Shown: piece after piece, positions 56,840 to 64,000 of the stretch | Numbering within the stretch: position 1 is the first letter of the stretch | Layout: each line of letters begins with the position of its first letter | Assembly (NCBI RefSeq): GCF_001889545.1 | Contig: NZ_CP018194.1 | Coordinates: forward strand, 496,001-560,000 | Length of the DNA: 64,000 nt | Origin: Granulibacter bethesdensis | Lineage (GTDB): Bacteria; Pseudomonadota; Alphaproteobacteria; Acetobacterales; Acetobacteraceae | Direction: 5' to 3' | Program-made: the position numbers and the translations under genes | Notes under the pieces: generated by a model | Seen by the model: only the letters and a program-made list of their open reading frames with translations | The model's database searches: none | What the model was told of the DNA's origin: nothing

Positions 56840-57397
56840 ATGTCGATTCTGAAGATCGCACGCATGGGGCATCCGGTGCTGCTGCGTCGTGCTGATCCTG
56901 TGCCGGATCCGACCGCGCCGGAGATACAACGCCTGGCCCTGGATATGATTGAAACCATGATTGATGCCCCCGGTGTGGGGCTGGCGGCACCGCAGGTATA
57001 TCAATCCTTGCGTATGTTCGTGTTTCGTGTGCCTGTCTCTCGTGGTGGCGAGGAAATCCCTCCTACCGTGCTGATCAACCCGGAGCTTGCGCTGTTGGGG
57101 GATGAGATTCAGATGTGCTGGGAGGGATGCCTGTCCATTCCCGGCTTCAGGGGAGAAGTGCCTCGTGCCATGCGGGTCCGTTATCGTGGCATCGGACTGG
57201 ACGGGGCTGTTATCGAGCGTGAAGCCAGCGGCTTTCACGCGAATGTCATTCAGCATGAATACGACCATCTGAATGGTATCCTGTATCCTATGCGCATGGA
57301 CGATCTGGGGCGGCTGGGCTTTGAGGAGGAAATTGCCCGCGCACAGGCGGCTCTGGCAGCGGAGCAGGCGGCCGAACGGAAGGATGACGCAGAATGA
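56840..57397 (+). CDS. def: Peptide deformylase
   Basis: Def removes the formyl group from new proteins. The 185 aa protein has all three metal-site motifs: GVGLAAPQV (about residues 45-53), EGCLSIPGF with the Cys ligand, and QHEYDHLNG with two His and the catalytic Glu. The ATG at 56840 has AGAGGGG about five bases before it. It overlaps the COQ9-like gene by four bases. A second def copy usually exists in alphaproteobacteria; whether this is the main one cannot be told. Confidence 0.94.
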   Translation: MSILKIARMGHPVLLRRADPVPDPTAPEIQRLALDMIETMIDAPGVGLAAPQVYQSLRMFVFRVPVSRGGEEIPPTVLINPELALLGDEIQMCWEGCLSIPGFRGEVPRAMRVRYRGIGLDGAVIEREASGFHANVIQHEYDHLNGILYPMRMDDLGRLGFEEEIARAQAALAAEQAAERKDDAE

Positions 57398-58038
57398 TCG
57401 CCACTCTGGACTCTCTGGTCGATGATACCGAGCAGGATCGGGTCATTGCGGCGATGTTGCCTCATGTTCCGGTTCTGGGATGGACGGAGACCGCTTTGCG
57501 CAGCGCCTTGAGTGATCTGAACCTTCCTCCTGAAGATGCGCCTTTATTCTGGCATGGCGGGGCTGCGGGCCTGATCGAGGCATGGTCCGGCTGGCTGGAC
57601 CGGGCCATGACGGCAGAGGTCGAGCAGGCAGCGGGCGTTACGAAACTGAGCGCCCGTGTCCGTCTGGCCATTGCAGCCAGGCTCTCCCTGATGGGTCCGC
57701 ATCGTGAGGCTGCACGCAGGGCTGCTGCCGCGCTGGCCTTGCCTGGCCGGGCCCGTGTTGCGGCGCGCTGTCTGGCGCGAACGGTGGATGCAATCTGGTA
57801 TGCGGCAGGGGATCGTTCTGCGGATACCAGTTGGTACACAAAGCGCGTTATTCTGGCCGGAATATGGAGCGGGACATTGCTGGTCTGGTTGCGGGAGCGA
57901 TATGATCATGATGAAGCCGCGCTGGCTTTTCTGGATCGCAGGCTGGCCGGTGTCACACAGTTCGGACGCCTGAAGGCACGGATCACGGGAGGACTGGCAG
58001 GTGGTCCGTCAGCCTCCCATTCCAGCTCGGAGGCATGA
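57394..58038 (+). CDS. COQ9-like ubiquinone biosynthesis accessory protein
   Basis: COQ9 is a TetR-fold lipid-binding protein that helps COQ7 hydroxylate the ubiquinone precursor. The 214 aa protein matches in its later part: DAIWYAAGDRSADTSWYTKRVILAGIWSGTLLVWL (near residues 130-165), with the conserved Trp/Tyr and surface helix. The N-terminal half has the helical pattern typical of this family. It overlaps def by four bases (ATGA) and lies near rpsU, a neighbourhood seen in other alphaproteobacteria. Confidence 0.85.
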   Translation: MIATLDSLVDDTEQDRVIAAMLPHVPVLGWTETALRSALSDLNLPPEDAPLFWHGGAAGLIEAWSGWLDRAMTAEVEQAAGVTKLSARVRLAIAARLSLMGPHREAARRAAAALALPGRARVAARCLARTVDAIWYAAGDRSADTSWYTKRVILAGIWSGTLLVWLRERYDHDEAALAFLDRRLAGVTQFGRLKARITGGLAGGPSASHSSSEA

Positions 58039-58086
58039 CCCTTTGCAAAAGGGTAGAGAAATGTCAGTCAGGATGAGCACAGTTTT

Positions 58087-58965
58087 ATGCCTCGCGTCCT
58101 GATCACGCATATCACCATATATCGCTATCATCAGCCGGTTTCGCTGGGTCGGCACCGGCTGATGATGCGCCCGCGCGACAGTCATGATCTGCGTATGAAC
58201 GATGCGACCCTGACATTCTATCCGCCAGCGGTCGAGACACGCTGGGCACATGACGTTTTTGGAAATTCGGTCTGCTATGTGCAGCCTGATCCAGCAGAGT
58301 CCGATCGGTTCGAAATCACCTCACGGCTTGATCTGGATCACTTTCCCAGCAATGAAGATCTGCCGATTGATCCGGTGGCACGCACGTATCCGTTTGGTTA
58401 CGCGGCTGAGGAATTACCGGATATTGCCCGGTTGCAGGAACGGCATCATCCCGATCCGGATCACAGGCTGGAGCTGTGGGCACGCAAATTCGTCCGCAAG
58501 GGGCGTGCTACCGGGACGATGCGGCTGCTGATGGATATGACGCGCGCGATCCAGCGGGATTTTACTTATGAAGCGCGTGATACGCAGGGTACTCAGGCCC
58601 CTCTCAGGACGCTTGATCTTGGCAGAGGGGCATGCCGGGATTTCGCCCTGCTGATGATGGAAGCCGTGCGATCGCTTGGTTTTGCGGCCCGTTTTGTCAG
58701 TGGTTATCTGTACGATCCCGACATAAAAGGGTCTGCCATGGTTGGAGGCGCTACGACCCATGCCTGGTGTGCCGTTTATCTGCCGGGTGCGGGATGGGTG
58801 GAGTTCGATCCGACCAACGGGCTGATCGCCGGGCGTAACCTGATCCGTATCTGTGTGGCCCGCACCCCATCCCAGGCCGTACCGATTTCCGGGAGCTATA
58901 CGGGGCGCCCCGGTGATTTCGACACCCTGTCAGTCGATGTGCAGATCAAGACGGAAGCGGCTTGA
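58087..58965 (+). CDS. Transglutaminase-like cysteine peptidase-fold protein
   Basis: The 292 aa protein has the bacterial transglutaminase-like N-terminal beta domain (ITHITIYRYHQPVSLGRHRLMMRPRD). The core with the catalytic triad follows: Cys in GRGACRDFALLMMEAVR, His in TTHAWCAVYLP, Asp in FDPTNGLIAGRN. These proteins are thought to cleave or crosslink peptides in the cytoplasm; the reaction has not been settled for most. No signal peptide is seen. Confidence 0.85.
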   Translation: MPRVLITHITIYRYHQPVSLGRHRLMMRPRDSHDLRMNDATLTFYPPAVETRWAHDVFGNSVCYVQPDPAESDRFEITSRLDLDHFPSNEDLPIDPVARTYPFGYAAEELPDIARLQERHHPDPDHRLELWARKFVRKGRATGTMRLLMDMTRAIQRDFTYEARDTQGTQAPLRTLDLGRGACRDFALLMMEAVRSLGFAARFVSGYLYDPDIKGSAMVGGATTHAWCAVYLPGAGWVEFDPTNGLIAGRNLIRICVARTPSQAVPISGSYTGRPGDFDTLSVDVQIKTEAA

Positions 58966-59004
58966 TCGCAGGGTCGTGCCTGATTGGGCGGGGGGTGTTT
59001 TCGC

Positions 59005-59469
59005 ATGAGCCATTCTTATGTCTCCCGGATTGTCTGGACCGGGAATCGCGGGCGGGGTACGTCCGGCTATCGCGATTATGATCGAAGCTGGGATATTGTG
59101 GTGCCGGGCAAGCCTGTGATCCATTGTTCCAACGATCCGTTGCTTGGTGGTGACACCACCAGAATGAACCCTGAAGATCTGCTGCTGTCAGCTTTAGCTG
59201 CGTGCCATATGCTCTGGTATCTGCATTACGCTTCAGAGTCGGGCATCGTTGTCACCTCCTACGAAGATCAGCCTGTCGGCATTGCGGAGGTGGCGGCGGG
59301 TGGAGCGGGCCAGTTTGTGTCAGCGACCCTGCACCCCCGTATCACAGTGGATGCAAATGCTGACCTTGCCATTGCAGAGGCGATTCATCACCGGATTCAT
59401 GAGGTGTGTTTGATCGCCCGTTCGGTGAAATTTCCGGTTTATTACGAGCCTGAATTCATATCCGGCTAA
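59005..59469 (+). CDS. OsmC/Ohr-family protein
   Basis: The 154 aa protein has the OsmC layout: a beta-rich start (SYVSRIVWTGNRGRGTSGYRDY), PEDLLLSALAACHMLWYL with the first active Cys (about residue 71), and VCLIARSVKFPV with the second Cys. OsmC/Ohr proteins reduce organic peroxides through these two Cys. Subtype cannot be fixed from sequence. The ATG at 59005 was chosen because it directly precedes the conserved core; an earlier frame from 58984 is possible. Confidence 0.85.
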   Translation: MSHSYVSRIVWTGNRGRGTSGYRDYDRSWDIVVPGKPVIHCSNDPLLGGDTTRMNPEDLLLSALAACHMLWYLHYASESGIVVTSYEDQPVGIAEVAAGGAGQFVSATLHPRITVDANADLAIAEAIHHRIHEVCLIARSVKFPVYYEPEFISG

Positions 59470-59735
59470 GTCAGGCGGGGCAAAACAGTCTGCAACATTG
59501 CCTGCAAACGGAAAACGGCCCCGCAGGGCGGGGCCGTTCCAGACGCCAGCCCGGGGGTGCCGGCGTCTCATCGCGTCGATTGGTCCGAGCCGAGGGGCGA
59601 CGTCGAACCGATCGGCGCATCCCTGTCGCGGTGTCTGGAAAGCAGTGTTGCGGAAAGGGGACTCTCCAGCGGTCAGGGACCAGCTCCGGCTGCCCTGTGT
59701 TAGGGGGCAGGACAGCCGGATTTCGTTGTTCCGTA
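59470..59735. other. Region between osmC and aceA: 3' ends with three strong inverted repeats
   Basis: No gene is seen here. Three inverted repeats fill most of it: AACGGCCCCGC/GCGGGGCCGTT (59514-59538), AGACGCC/GGCGTCT (59541-59568), and TCCGGCTG/CAGCCGGA (59685-59720) with extra CCTG/CAGG pairing inside. The first is followed by a run of T on the minus strand (GTTTTC), so it can end the aceA message; the third starts about 15 bases after the aceA stop. Confidence 0.7.
59514..59538 (-). terminator. Likely rho-independent terminator of aceA
   Basis: Eleven-base perfect stem (AACGGCCCCGC with GCGGGGCCGTT), three-base loop, followed on the minus strand by TTTTC. It lies about 200 bases after the aceA stop, so the aceA message would have a long 3' untranslated part containing the other two hairpins. 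Confidence 0.7.
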
Positions 59736-61049
59736 TTAGTGGAACTGCTCTTCTTCCGTGCTGCCGGCGAAGGCAGTGGTGGAAGACTGACCCTGAGACA
59801 CCGCCATGGAGATCGCGTCGAAGTAAGACACGCCCACTTCGCGCTGATGGCGGGTGGCGGTGTAACCGTCGGCTTCGGCCGCGAACTCGGCCTGCTGCAG
59901 CTCGGAATACGCTGCCATGCCACGGTCCTTGTAGCCACGGGCCAGCTGGAACATGGAGTAGTTCAGGCTGTGGAAACCCGCCAGCGTGACGAACTGGAAC
60001 TTGTAGCCCATGGAGCCGATCGCGCGCTGGAATTCGGCGATCTTCTCCGGCGGGAGCTTCTTCTTCCAGTTGAAGCTGGGGGAGCAGTTGTAGGCCAGCA
60101 TCTTGCCCGGGAACTGCTTGGCGATCGCGTTGGCGAACTGCTCGGCTTCTTCCAGGTTCGGCTCGCTGGTTTCCCACCACAGCAGGTCAGCATACGGCGC
60201 ATAAGCCAGGGAGCGAGCGATCGCGTAATCGACGCCCACGCCTTCCTTGATGCGATAGAAGCCTTCCGGGGTGCGCTCGCCGCTGATGAACGGATGGTCG
60301 CGCTCATCAACATTGGTGGTCAGCAGCTGGGCGGCATGGCTGTCGGTGCGGCACAGCAGAACGGTCGGAACGCCTTCGACATCGGCGGCCAGACGGGCTG
60401 CGTTCAGGGTGCGGATGTGCTGGCTGATCGGCACCAGAACCTTGCCACCCAGATGGCCGCACTTCTTTTCGGACGCAAGCTGGTCTTCGAAGTGAACGCC
60501 GGCGGCGCCCGCATCGATCATGGCCTTCATCAGCTCGTAGGAGTTCAGCGCGCCGCCGAAACCGGCTTCGGCATCGGCCACGATCGGGGCCATCCAGTGA
60601 ATGTCGCCATCACGGCCGGCCTTGGCGCCTTCCATGTGGGCGATCTGGTCGGAGCGACGCAGTGCGTTGTTGATGCGGCGGACAACGGCCGGAACCGAGT
60701 TCGCGGGATACAGGGACTGGTCGGGATACATTTCACCGGCCAGGTTGGCATCGGCGGCAACCTGCCAGCCGGACAGGTAGATGGCCTTCAGGCCGGCCTT
60801 GACCTGCTGAACCGCCTGGTTGCCGGTCAGGGCGCCCAGTGTGTTCACGAACGGCTCGTTACGCAGCAGCGTCCACAGACGCTTCGCGCCCATTTCGGCA
60901 ATGGTGTGCTTGACGCGGAAGCTGCCAGCCAGCTTCTCCACATCGGCCTGGGTATAGTCGCGCTTAACGCCAGCGAAGCGTTCTTCCATATCGAAGGGAA
61001 CGCTGCCGGCGCCGTCCGGCGCGAAACAGATGGAGGCCATGTGACGCAT
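59736..61049 (-). CDS. aceA: Isocitrate lyase
   Basis: AceA splits isocitrate into glyoxylate and succinate, the entry to the glyoxylate shunt needed for growth on acetate or fatty acids. The 437 aa protein has the catalytic [13 protein letters not shown] block with its Cys, [14 protein letters not shown] for metal binding, [13 protein letters not shown], and a C-terminus typical for the short, bacterial form. The ATG at 61049 has GGGAG eight bases upstream; the longer frame from 61091 has no such site. Malate synthase is not in the window. It is divergent from an XRE-type regulator with a palindrome between them. Confidence 0.95.
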   Translation of the reverse strand: MRHMASICFAPDGAGSVPFDMEERFAGVKRDYTQADVEKLAGSFRVKHTIAEMGAKRLWTLLRNEPFVNTLGALTGNQAVQQVKAGLKAIYLSGWQVAADANLAGEMYPDQSLYPANSVPAVVRRINNALRRSDQIAHMEGAKAGRDGDIHWMAPIVADAEAGFGGALNSYELMKAMIDAGAAGVHFEDQLASEKKCGHLGGKVLVPISQHIRTLNAARLAADVEGVPTVLLCRTDSHAAQLLTTNVDERDHPFISGERTPEGFYRIKEGVGVDYAIARSLAYAPYADLLWWETSEPNLEEAEQFANAIAKQFPGKMLAYNCSPSFNWKKKLPPEKIAEFQRAIGSMGYKFQFVTLAGFHSLNYSMFQLARGYKDRGMAAYSELQQAEFAAEADGYTATRHQREVGVSYFDAISMAVSQGQSSTTAFAGSTEEEQFH

Positions 61050-61160
61050 AATTATTACTCCCTCGGCTCTTAACTGCGCAACATTTGGCACGTTTTTGCA
61101 GCTTTGACACCCCTAAAATTAAAAATTTGCTGCAATTTAGTAAATTTGTTTACGGCTTGG

Positions 61161-61190
61161 TTGTAATTTTGCAAACTGTGTAAATTACAA
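61161..61190. promoter_or_regulatory. Operator-like inverted repeat between aceA and its divergent regulator
   Basis: TTGTAATTT (61161-61169) and AAATTACAA (61182-61190) are perfect complements with a 12-base centre. The centre overlaps TTTGCAAACT at 61168-61177 (AGTTTGCAAA on the minus strand), which resembles the motif I recall for RamB, the regulator of glyoxylate genes in Corynebacterium. A second, related stretch (AAATTTGCTGCAATTTAG) lies at about 61123-61140. The whole 158-base gap is AT-rich. Site function is inferred. Confidence 0.7.
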
Positions 61191-61207
61191 CGCGTGAAAA
61201 TAATGTC

Positions 61208-62602
61208 ATGTCTCGTCCTCTGATCGGGCGCACCGTCCGCCGGTTGCGACAGGAACGTGGAGAGTCCCAGCAATCGCTTGCAGTAAGGCTGGGGATATCC
61301 GCGAGCTATCTGAATTTGATCGAGCACGACCAGCGTGGTGTGACGGCATCGTTGCTGATCAAGCTGGCGGAAACGCTGCGTGTTGATCTGCGTGCGCTGT
61401 CCGGCCAGCAGGAGCGACATCTTCAGACCGGATTGCGCGAGGTGTTCGCCGATCCGATGCTGGCCAGTGAGGGCGTGTCGGTGGAGGAGGTGGAGCAGCT
61501 TGCCGCCGCCAGCCCCAATGCGGCCCGGGCGATTCTGACGCTGTATCGCTCCTGGCGTGTCGCGCGGGAGGATGCGGGCGGCATCGCACTGCCGTCTGGT
61601 CGCCGTATTCTGCTGCCGAACGAGGAGGTGCGCGATCTGTTTGCCGAACGGCAGAACTACTTCGCTGAACTGGAGGCCGCCGCCGGAGCGATCTGTGCCG
61701 ATCTGCGCACCACGCCGGCCGAGGCCAATCATGCAATTGCCGAGCGGCTGCGGGCCCGACATGGGTTGACCATCCGGGTCGGCCCTTCAGAAGGTGTACA
61801 CCGGCGCTACGATCCGCCGAGTTCCAGCCTGTTTCTGTCAGAACAGCTGCCGCGGGAAAGCCGGGGTTTCCATATGGCATTCCAGCTTGCCCTGATGGAA
61901 ACCAGAGACGCCGTGGAGGGGGTGATCACGACCTCCCGCCTCAGCACGCCGGAGGCGGAAGGGCTGCTGCGAATCGGGCTGCTGAACTATACCGCCGCTG
62001 CGATCCTGATGCCTTATGAAGCGTTCCGGCATGCGGCCCTGGAATTGCGACACGATATGGATCTGCTGGCGGCCCGTTTTTGCGTCAGTTTCGAGCAAGC
62101 CTGTCAGCGTCTGGCCTCCTTACAGCGGCCGGAAGCGCGTGGGGTGCCGTTCTTTTTCCTGCGGACGGATGCGGCGGGGAATGTATCCAAGCGTTTTTCC
62201 GCGGCCGGCTTTCCATTCGCGCGTTTCGGTGGTTCCTGCCCGCGCTGGGTCGTGCATGAGGCTTTCACTTCCCCCGGCGCCATCCGGGTGCAGGTGGCGC
62301 GGCTGCCGGATGGCGCGACTTTTCTGTGTTTCGCGCGCTGCGTGCGTGGTGTGGCAGAGCGATGGGGCGATCCGCCGCCGCTGCATGTGGTGGCGATGGG
62401 CTGCGACATCGTCCATGCGCCGGACATTATCTATGGCGATGGCATCGACATCGAACGGGCAGCCGTGGGAATCGGGCTGTCCTGCCGCCTCTGTGACCGA
62501 CAGGACTGCCGCAGTCGCGCCTTTCCGCCGCTGGAACACCGCATTGCGATTGACCCGAACACAACGGCGGAAAGCCCGTATCGCTTTCAGGAGCAGCATT
62601 AG
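61208..62602 (+). CDS. XRE-family regulator of the RamB/ScfR type
   Basis: The 464 aa protein has a helix-turn-helix domain at residues 6-66 (TVRRLRQERGESQQSLAVRLG, then SASYLNLIEHDQRGVT). A degenerate IrrE/ImmA-like middle (about 150-290) lacks the HExxH zinc-peptidase motif (SRGFHMAFQLALME in its place). The C-terminal DUF2083 domain has Cys426, Cys429 and Cys434 in SCRLCDRQDCRSRAFPPLEHR. Such proteins (RamB, ScfR, MccR-like) control short-chain acyl-CoA, acetate or propionate use, and several sense an acyl-CoA. It is divergent from aceA across an inverted repeat, so it is the likely regulator of aceA and of itself. Confidence 0.87.
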   Translation: MSRPLIGRTVRRLRQERGESQQSLAVRLGISASYLNLIEHDQRGVTASLLIKLAETLRVDLRALSGQQERHLQTGLREVFADPMLASEGVSVEEVEQLAAASPNAARAILTLYRSWRVAREDAGGIALPSGRRILLPNEEVRDLFAERQNYFAELEAAAGAICADLRTTPAEANHAIAERLRARHGLTIRVGPSEGVHRRYDPPSSSLFLSEQLPRESRGFHMAFQLALMETRDAVEGVITTSRLSTPEAEGLLRIGLLNYTAAAILMPYEAFRHAALELRHDMDLLAARFCVSFEQACQRLASLQRPEARGVPFFFLRTDAAGNVSKRFSAAGFPFARFGGSCPRWVVHEAFTSPGAIRVQVARLPDGATFLCFARCVRGVAERWGDPPPLHVVAMGCDIVHAPDIIYGDGIDIERAAVGIGLSCRLCDRQDCRSRAFPPLEHRIAIDPNTTAESPYRFQEQH

Positions 62603-62741
62603 GATTGAATGCCGATTCTCTTTCAGGTCGGTGCGACTGCGTATTTTTAAGCTCACGTCACAGGCTGATATCGTCCTGTAAGGCTCTGACAAAAAATATT
62701 TTTAGTTCTTTCGATCACGAATCGTTGATAGTGGGTCTTTT

Positions 62742-62768
62742 ACTGTGCCCAAAAGGGCACAGTTTTTT
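62742..62768 (+). terminator. Rho-independent terminator after the regulator gene
   Basis: ACTGTGCCC (62742-62750) and GGGCACAGT (62755-62763) pair perfectly around AAAA and are followed by five more T. It lies 140 bases after the regulator stop and ends that message before the gene at 62822. Confidence 0.9.
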
Positions 62769-62821
62769 GGACAGGGTGTTGCTAAAAACCGTTCATTCTT
62801 CCTCATACCCACGGTGCGCCC

Positions 62822-63196
62822 ATGACAACATTGCAGTCCGGTGCGACTATCATTCCCTTCCCTTTTCGGCCGGGCGTCGTAAAGCGTCTCGTGGCACGTT
62901 CCGGGTTCGGCGAGGCTTATGAAAGCGATTTTGCCGCCCGCTGGGGATTTGCCCGTGTCACTGTGGTCGATGGGGAGGCAGATACCGATCCCTATATCTC
63001 CCTCTATCGGGAGGGGGAAAGCTGGTCTGCCTGGGGCATAGCCTATGTGGATCAGAAATATATGCCCTGGCATGGCGCAACCGGGCGCGATCTGGGAGAA
63101 TTCAATACGCTTGAGGATGCTATGTCTGCTGTCACGATGCATGCCACCGTGCCGTTGCCAGCCGATGCGGGCCGGATGGCAGTCCTCAGCAAATAA
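62822..63196 (+). CDS. Protein of unknown function
   Basis: The 124 aa protein begins MTTLQSGATIIPFP, a start seen in several small alphaproteobacterial proteins. A mixed alpha/beta part follows with ARWGFARVTVVDGEADTDPYI, then WSAWGIAYVDQKYMPWHGATG and EDAMSAVTMHA. No signal peptide, membrane segment or known motif is visible. The codon use is like the neighbours, and a terminator precedes it, so it is probably a single-gene unit. It ends a few bases before the converging Rieske gene. I do not recognise it. Confidence 0.65.
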   Translation: MTTLQSGATIIPFPFRPGVVKRLVARSGFGEAYESDFAARWGFARVTVVDGEADTDPYISLYREGESWSAWGIAYVDQKYMPWHGATGRDLGEFNTLEDAMSAVTMHATVPLPADAGRMAVLSK

Positions 63197-63199
63197 GGC

Positions 63200-64000
63200 T
63201 CAGAAGGACAGAAGCCTGCCGCGTCTGGCGAGCAGATCCTGAAGCGCACGAATGACCGGGAACGGCTCCTGATTCATATTTCCCCCCAGCGCATCATGGG
63301 CTGCCTGTTCCTGTTCGACGATCCAGCGATCCTCGCTGAAGATGCGCTCGGTGAACCAGCCCAGTAGGGGCCAGGCCGCGTGCAGCAGAAAGGCTGCACG
63401 CGGCTTCCTGACCGATAACAGGCCAAAAGTCCGAATGCGTTTCTGGTCCTTGTCCAACGGTACATAGACGATCCACAACTGCATCACCCGGTCCGATTTC
63501 AGGTCGATCGTCAGGCGTTGATAAGGATAATCGGTGCGGATCGTCATGAGGCTGTCATTCGGTTCGGCCTTGCCTTCCCGCGTGCCGAAAATCAGTCTCT
63601 CACCCAGTGGTTGCCGCCCCGCCGTTCGGGCGAAGCTGTATCGCACTTCCAGCCAGTCTTCGCCGGTATCATGGCCCAGATAGCGTGGCCTGATCTGTCC
63701 CATCTGTTTCCGGTGCAGAAACTGATGGTTCATATCCATCAGGTTTTCATGCATGAAGCTGTAATGGCAGGCGACCTCCCGCCCGAAACGGCGCGTCCGA
63801 TAGGCTGGGTCGCTTATGGATGGCAGTGCGGGCAGCGGGGTCGTTTCGGCGTGGGCCGGATCGCCCGGAAAGATGAAAACCAGCCCGTCTTTCTCCTGAC
63901 AGGGATAGGCGCGGACCCCGTTGGGCAGTTTATCCTTGCCCAGATAGGGTACGTCGATACACCCACCTGACGCATCATAGGTCCAGCCGTGATAGCAGCA
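63200..64000 (-). CDS. Rieske non-heme iron oxygenase, alpha subunit type (5' end beyond right edge)
   Basis: About 266 residues of the C-terminal part are in the window and the frame is open through the right edge. The visible start CCYHGWTYDASG is the second half of the Rieske [2Fe-2S] motif (CxxH). The catalytic iron site is in HYSFMHENLMDMNHQFLH with two His spaced as HxxxH, as in some other oxygenases of this kind. About 150 C-terminal residues are the catalytic beta domain. It hydroxylates or demethylates an aromatic or related ring; the substrate is not known. The gene is cut by the window edge. Confidence 0.85.
   Translation of the reverse strand, partial: CCYHGWTYDASGGCIDVPYLGKDKLPNGVRAYPCQEKDGLVFIFPGDPAHAETTPLPALPSISDPAYRTRRFGREVACHYSFMHENLMDMNHQFLHRKQMGQIRPRYLGHDTGEDWLEVRYSFARTAGRQPLGERLIFGTREGKAEPNDSLMTIRTDYPYQRLTIDLKSDRVMQLWIVYVPLDKDQKRIRTFGLLSVRKPRAAFLLHAAWPLLGWFTERIFSEDRWIVEQEQAAHDALGGNMNQEPFPVIRALQDLLARRGRLLSF

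Noticed and set aside
59580-61073. A 497-codon open frame opposite aceA
   Set aside because: Isocitrate lyase motifs are complete on the minus strand. The antisense frame crosses the aceA hairpin region and stop and has no recognisable domain.

Overview
The window is chromosomal DNA from an alphaproteobacterium, most likely an acetic acid bacterium (Acetobacteraceae; the overall look is close to Granulibacter, but that is inferred from gene content, about 60% GC and protein style, without any database comparison). It is dense, almost entirely housekeeping sequence. I see no prophage, insertion sequence, CRISPR array, tRNA or rRNA gene. About sixty protein genes and one structural RNA gene can be supported.

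Layout. 1-12191 (minus strand) is a nearly complete division and cell wall (dcw) operon, mraZ-rsmH-ftsL-ftsI-murE-murF-mraY-murD-ftsW-murG-murC. Its genes mostly overlap by 1-17 bases, and murC runs off the left edge. Upstream lies a four-copy TGGG array with exact 10-bp period that looks like the MraZ operator. 12587-13036 is the RNase P RNA gene, followed upstream by an AmpD-like amidase, a DjlA-like J-protein, a DUF218 protein and a methyltransferase (all minus). 16608-23986 (plus) holds a TrmH-type RNA methylase, an IalB-like secreted protein, rlmN, phaA, a large antiporter with a cyclic-nucleotide-binding domain, and phaB. 24176-29144 holds a porin, a cupin, a GST, a glyoxalase II and a divergent methyltransferase with a small lipoprotein. 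29504-30901 is a heptosyltransferase of the autotransporter-modifying type in an AT-rich setting. 30977-34060 has tadA, a class I amidotransferase, rluB, rsmD and a csaA-like gene of unusual composition. 34121-42761 (minus) is ribF-ileS-lspA-BamF-like lipoprotein-mutL-GT39. 42902-47650 has an M3 peptidase, a PAP2 acid phosphatase, purF and cvpA. 47936-52247 has a Na/Pi cotransporter, minC-minD-minE and two small exported proteins. 52272-58965 has a small monooxygenase, a GT4 glycosyltransferase, an ABC exporter, rpsU, def, a COQ9-like gene and a transglutaminase-like protein. 59005-64000 has an OsmC protein, isocitrate lyase (aceA) with a divergent RamB/ScfR-type regulator, a protein of unknown function, and a Rieske oxygenase that runs off the right edge.

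How it fits together. The left third makes and places the septal wall: Mur ligases for lipid II, FtsW/FtsI for polymerisation and crosslinking, MinCDE (near 50 kb) for site selection, and the amidase for recycling. phaA and phaB together supply 3-hydroxybutyryl-CoA, but no PHB synthase is in the window. Isocitrate lyase and its divergent regulator point to a glyoxylate shunt switched by a short-chain acyl-CoA or acetate signal. The best candidates for something new are the aceA control region, the orphan autotransporter-type heptosyltransferase, the SOS1-like antiporter between phaA and phaB, the mraZ operator array, and the unusually long tails of FtsL and FtsI.
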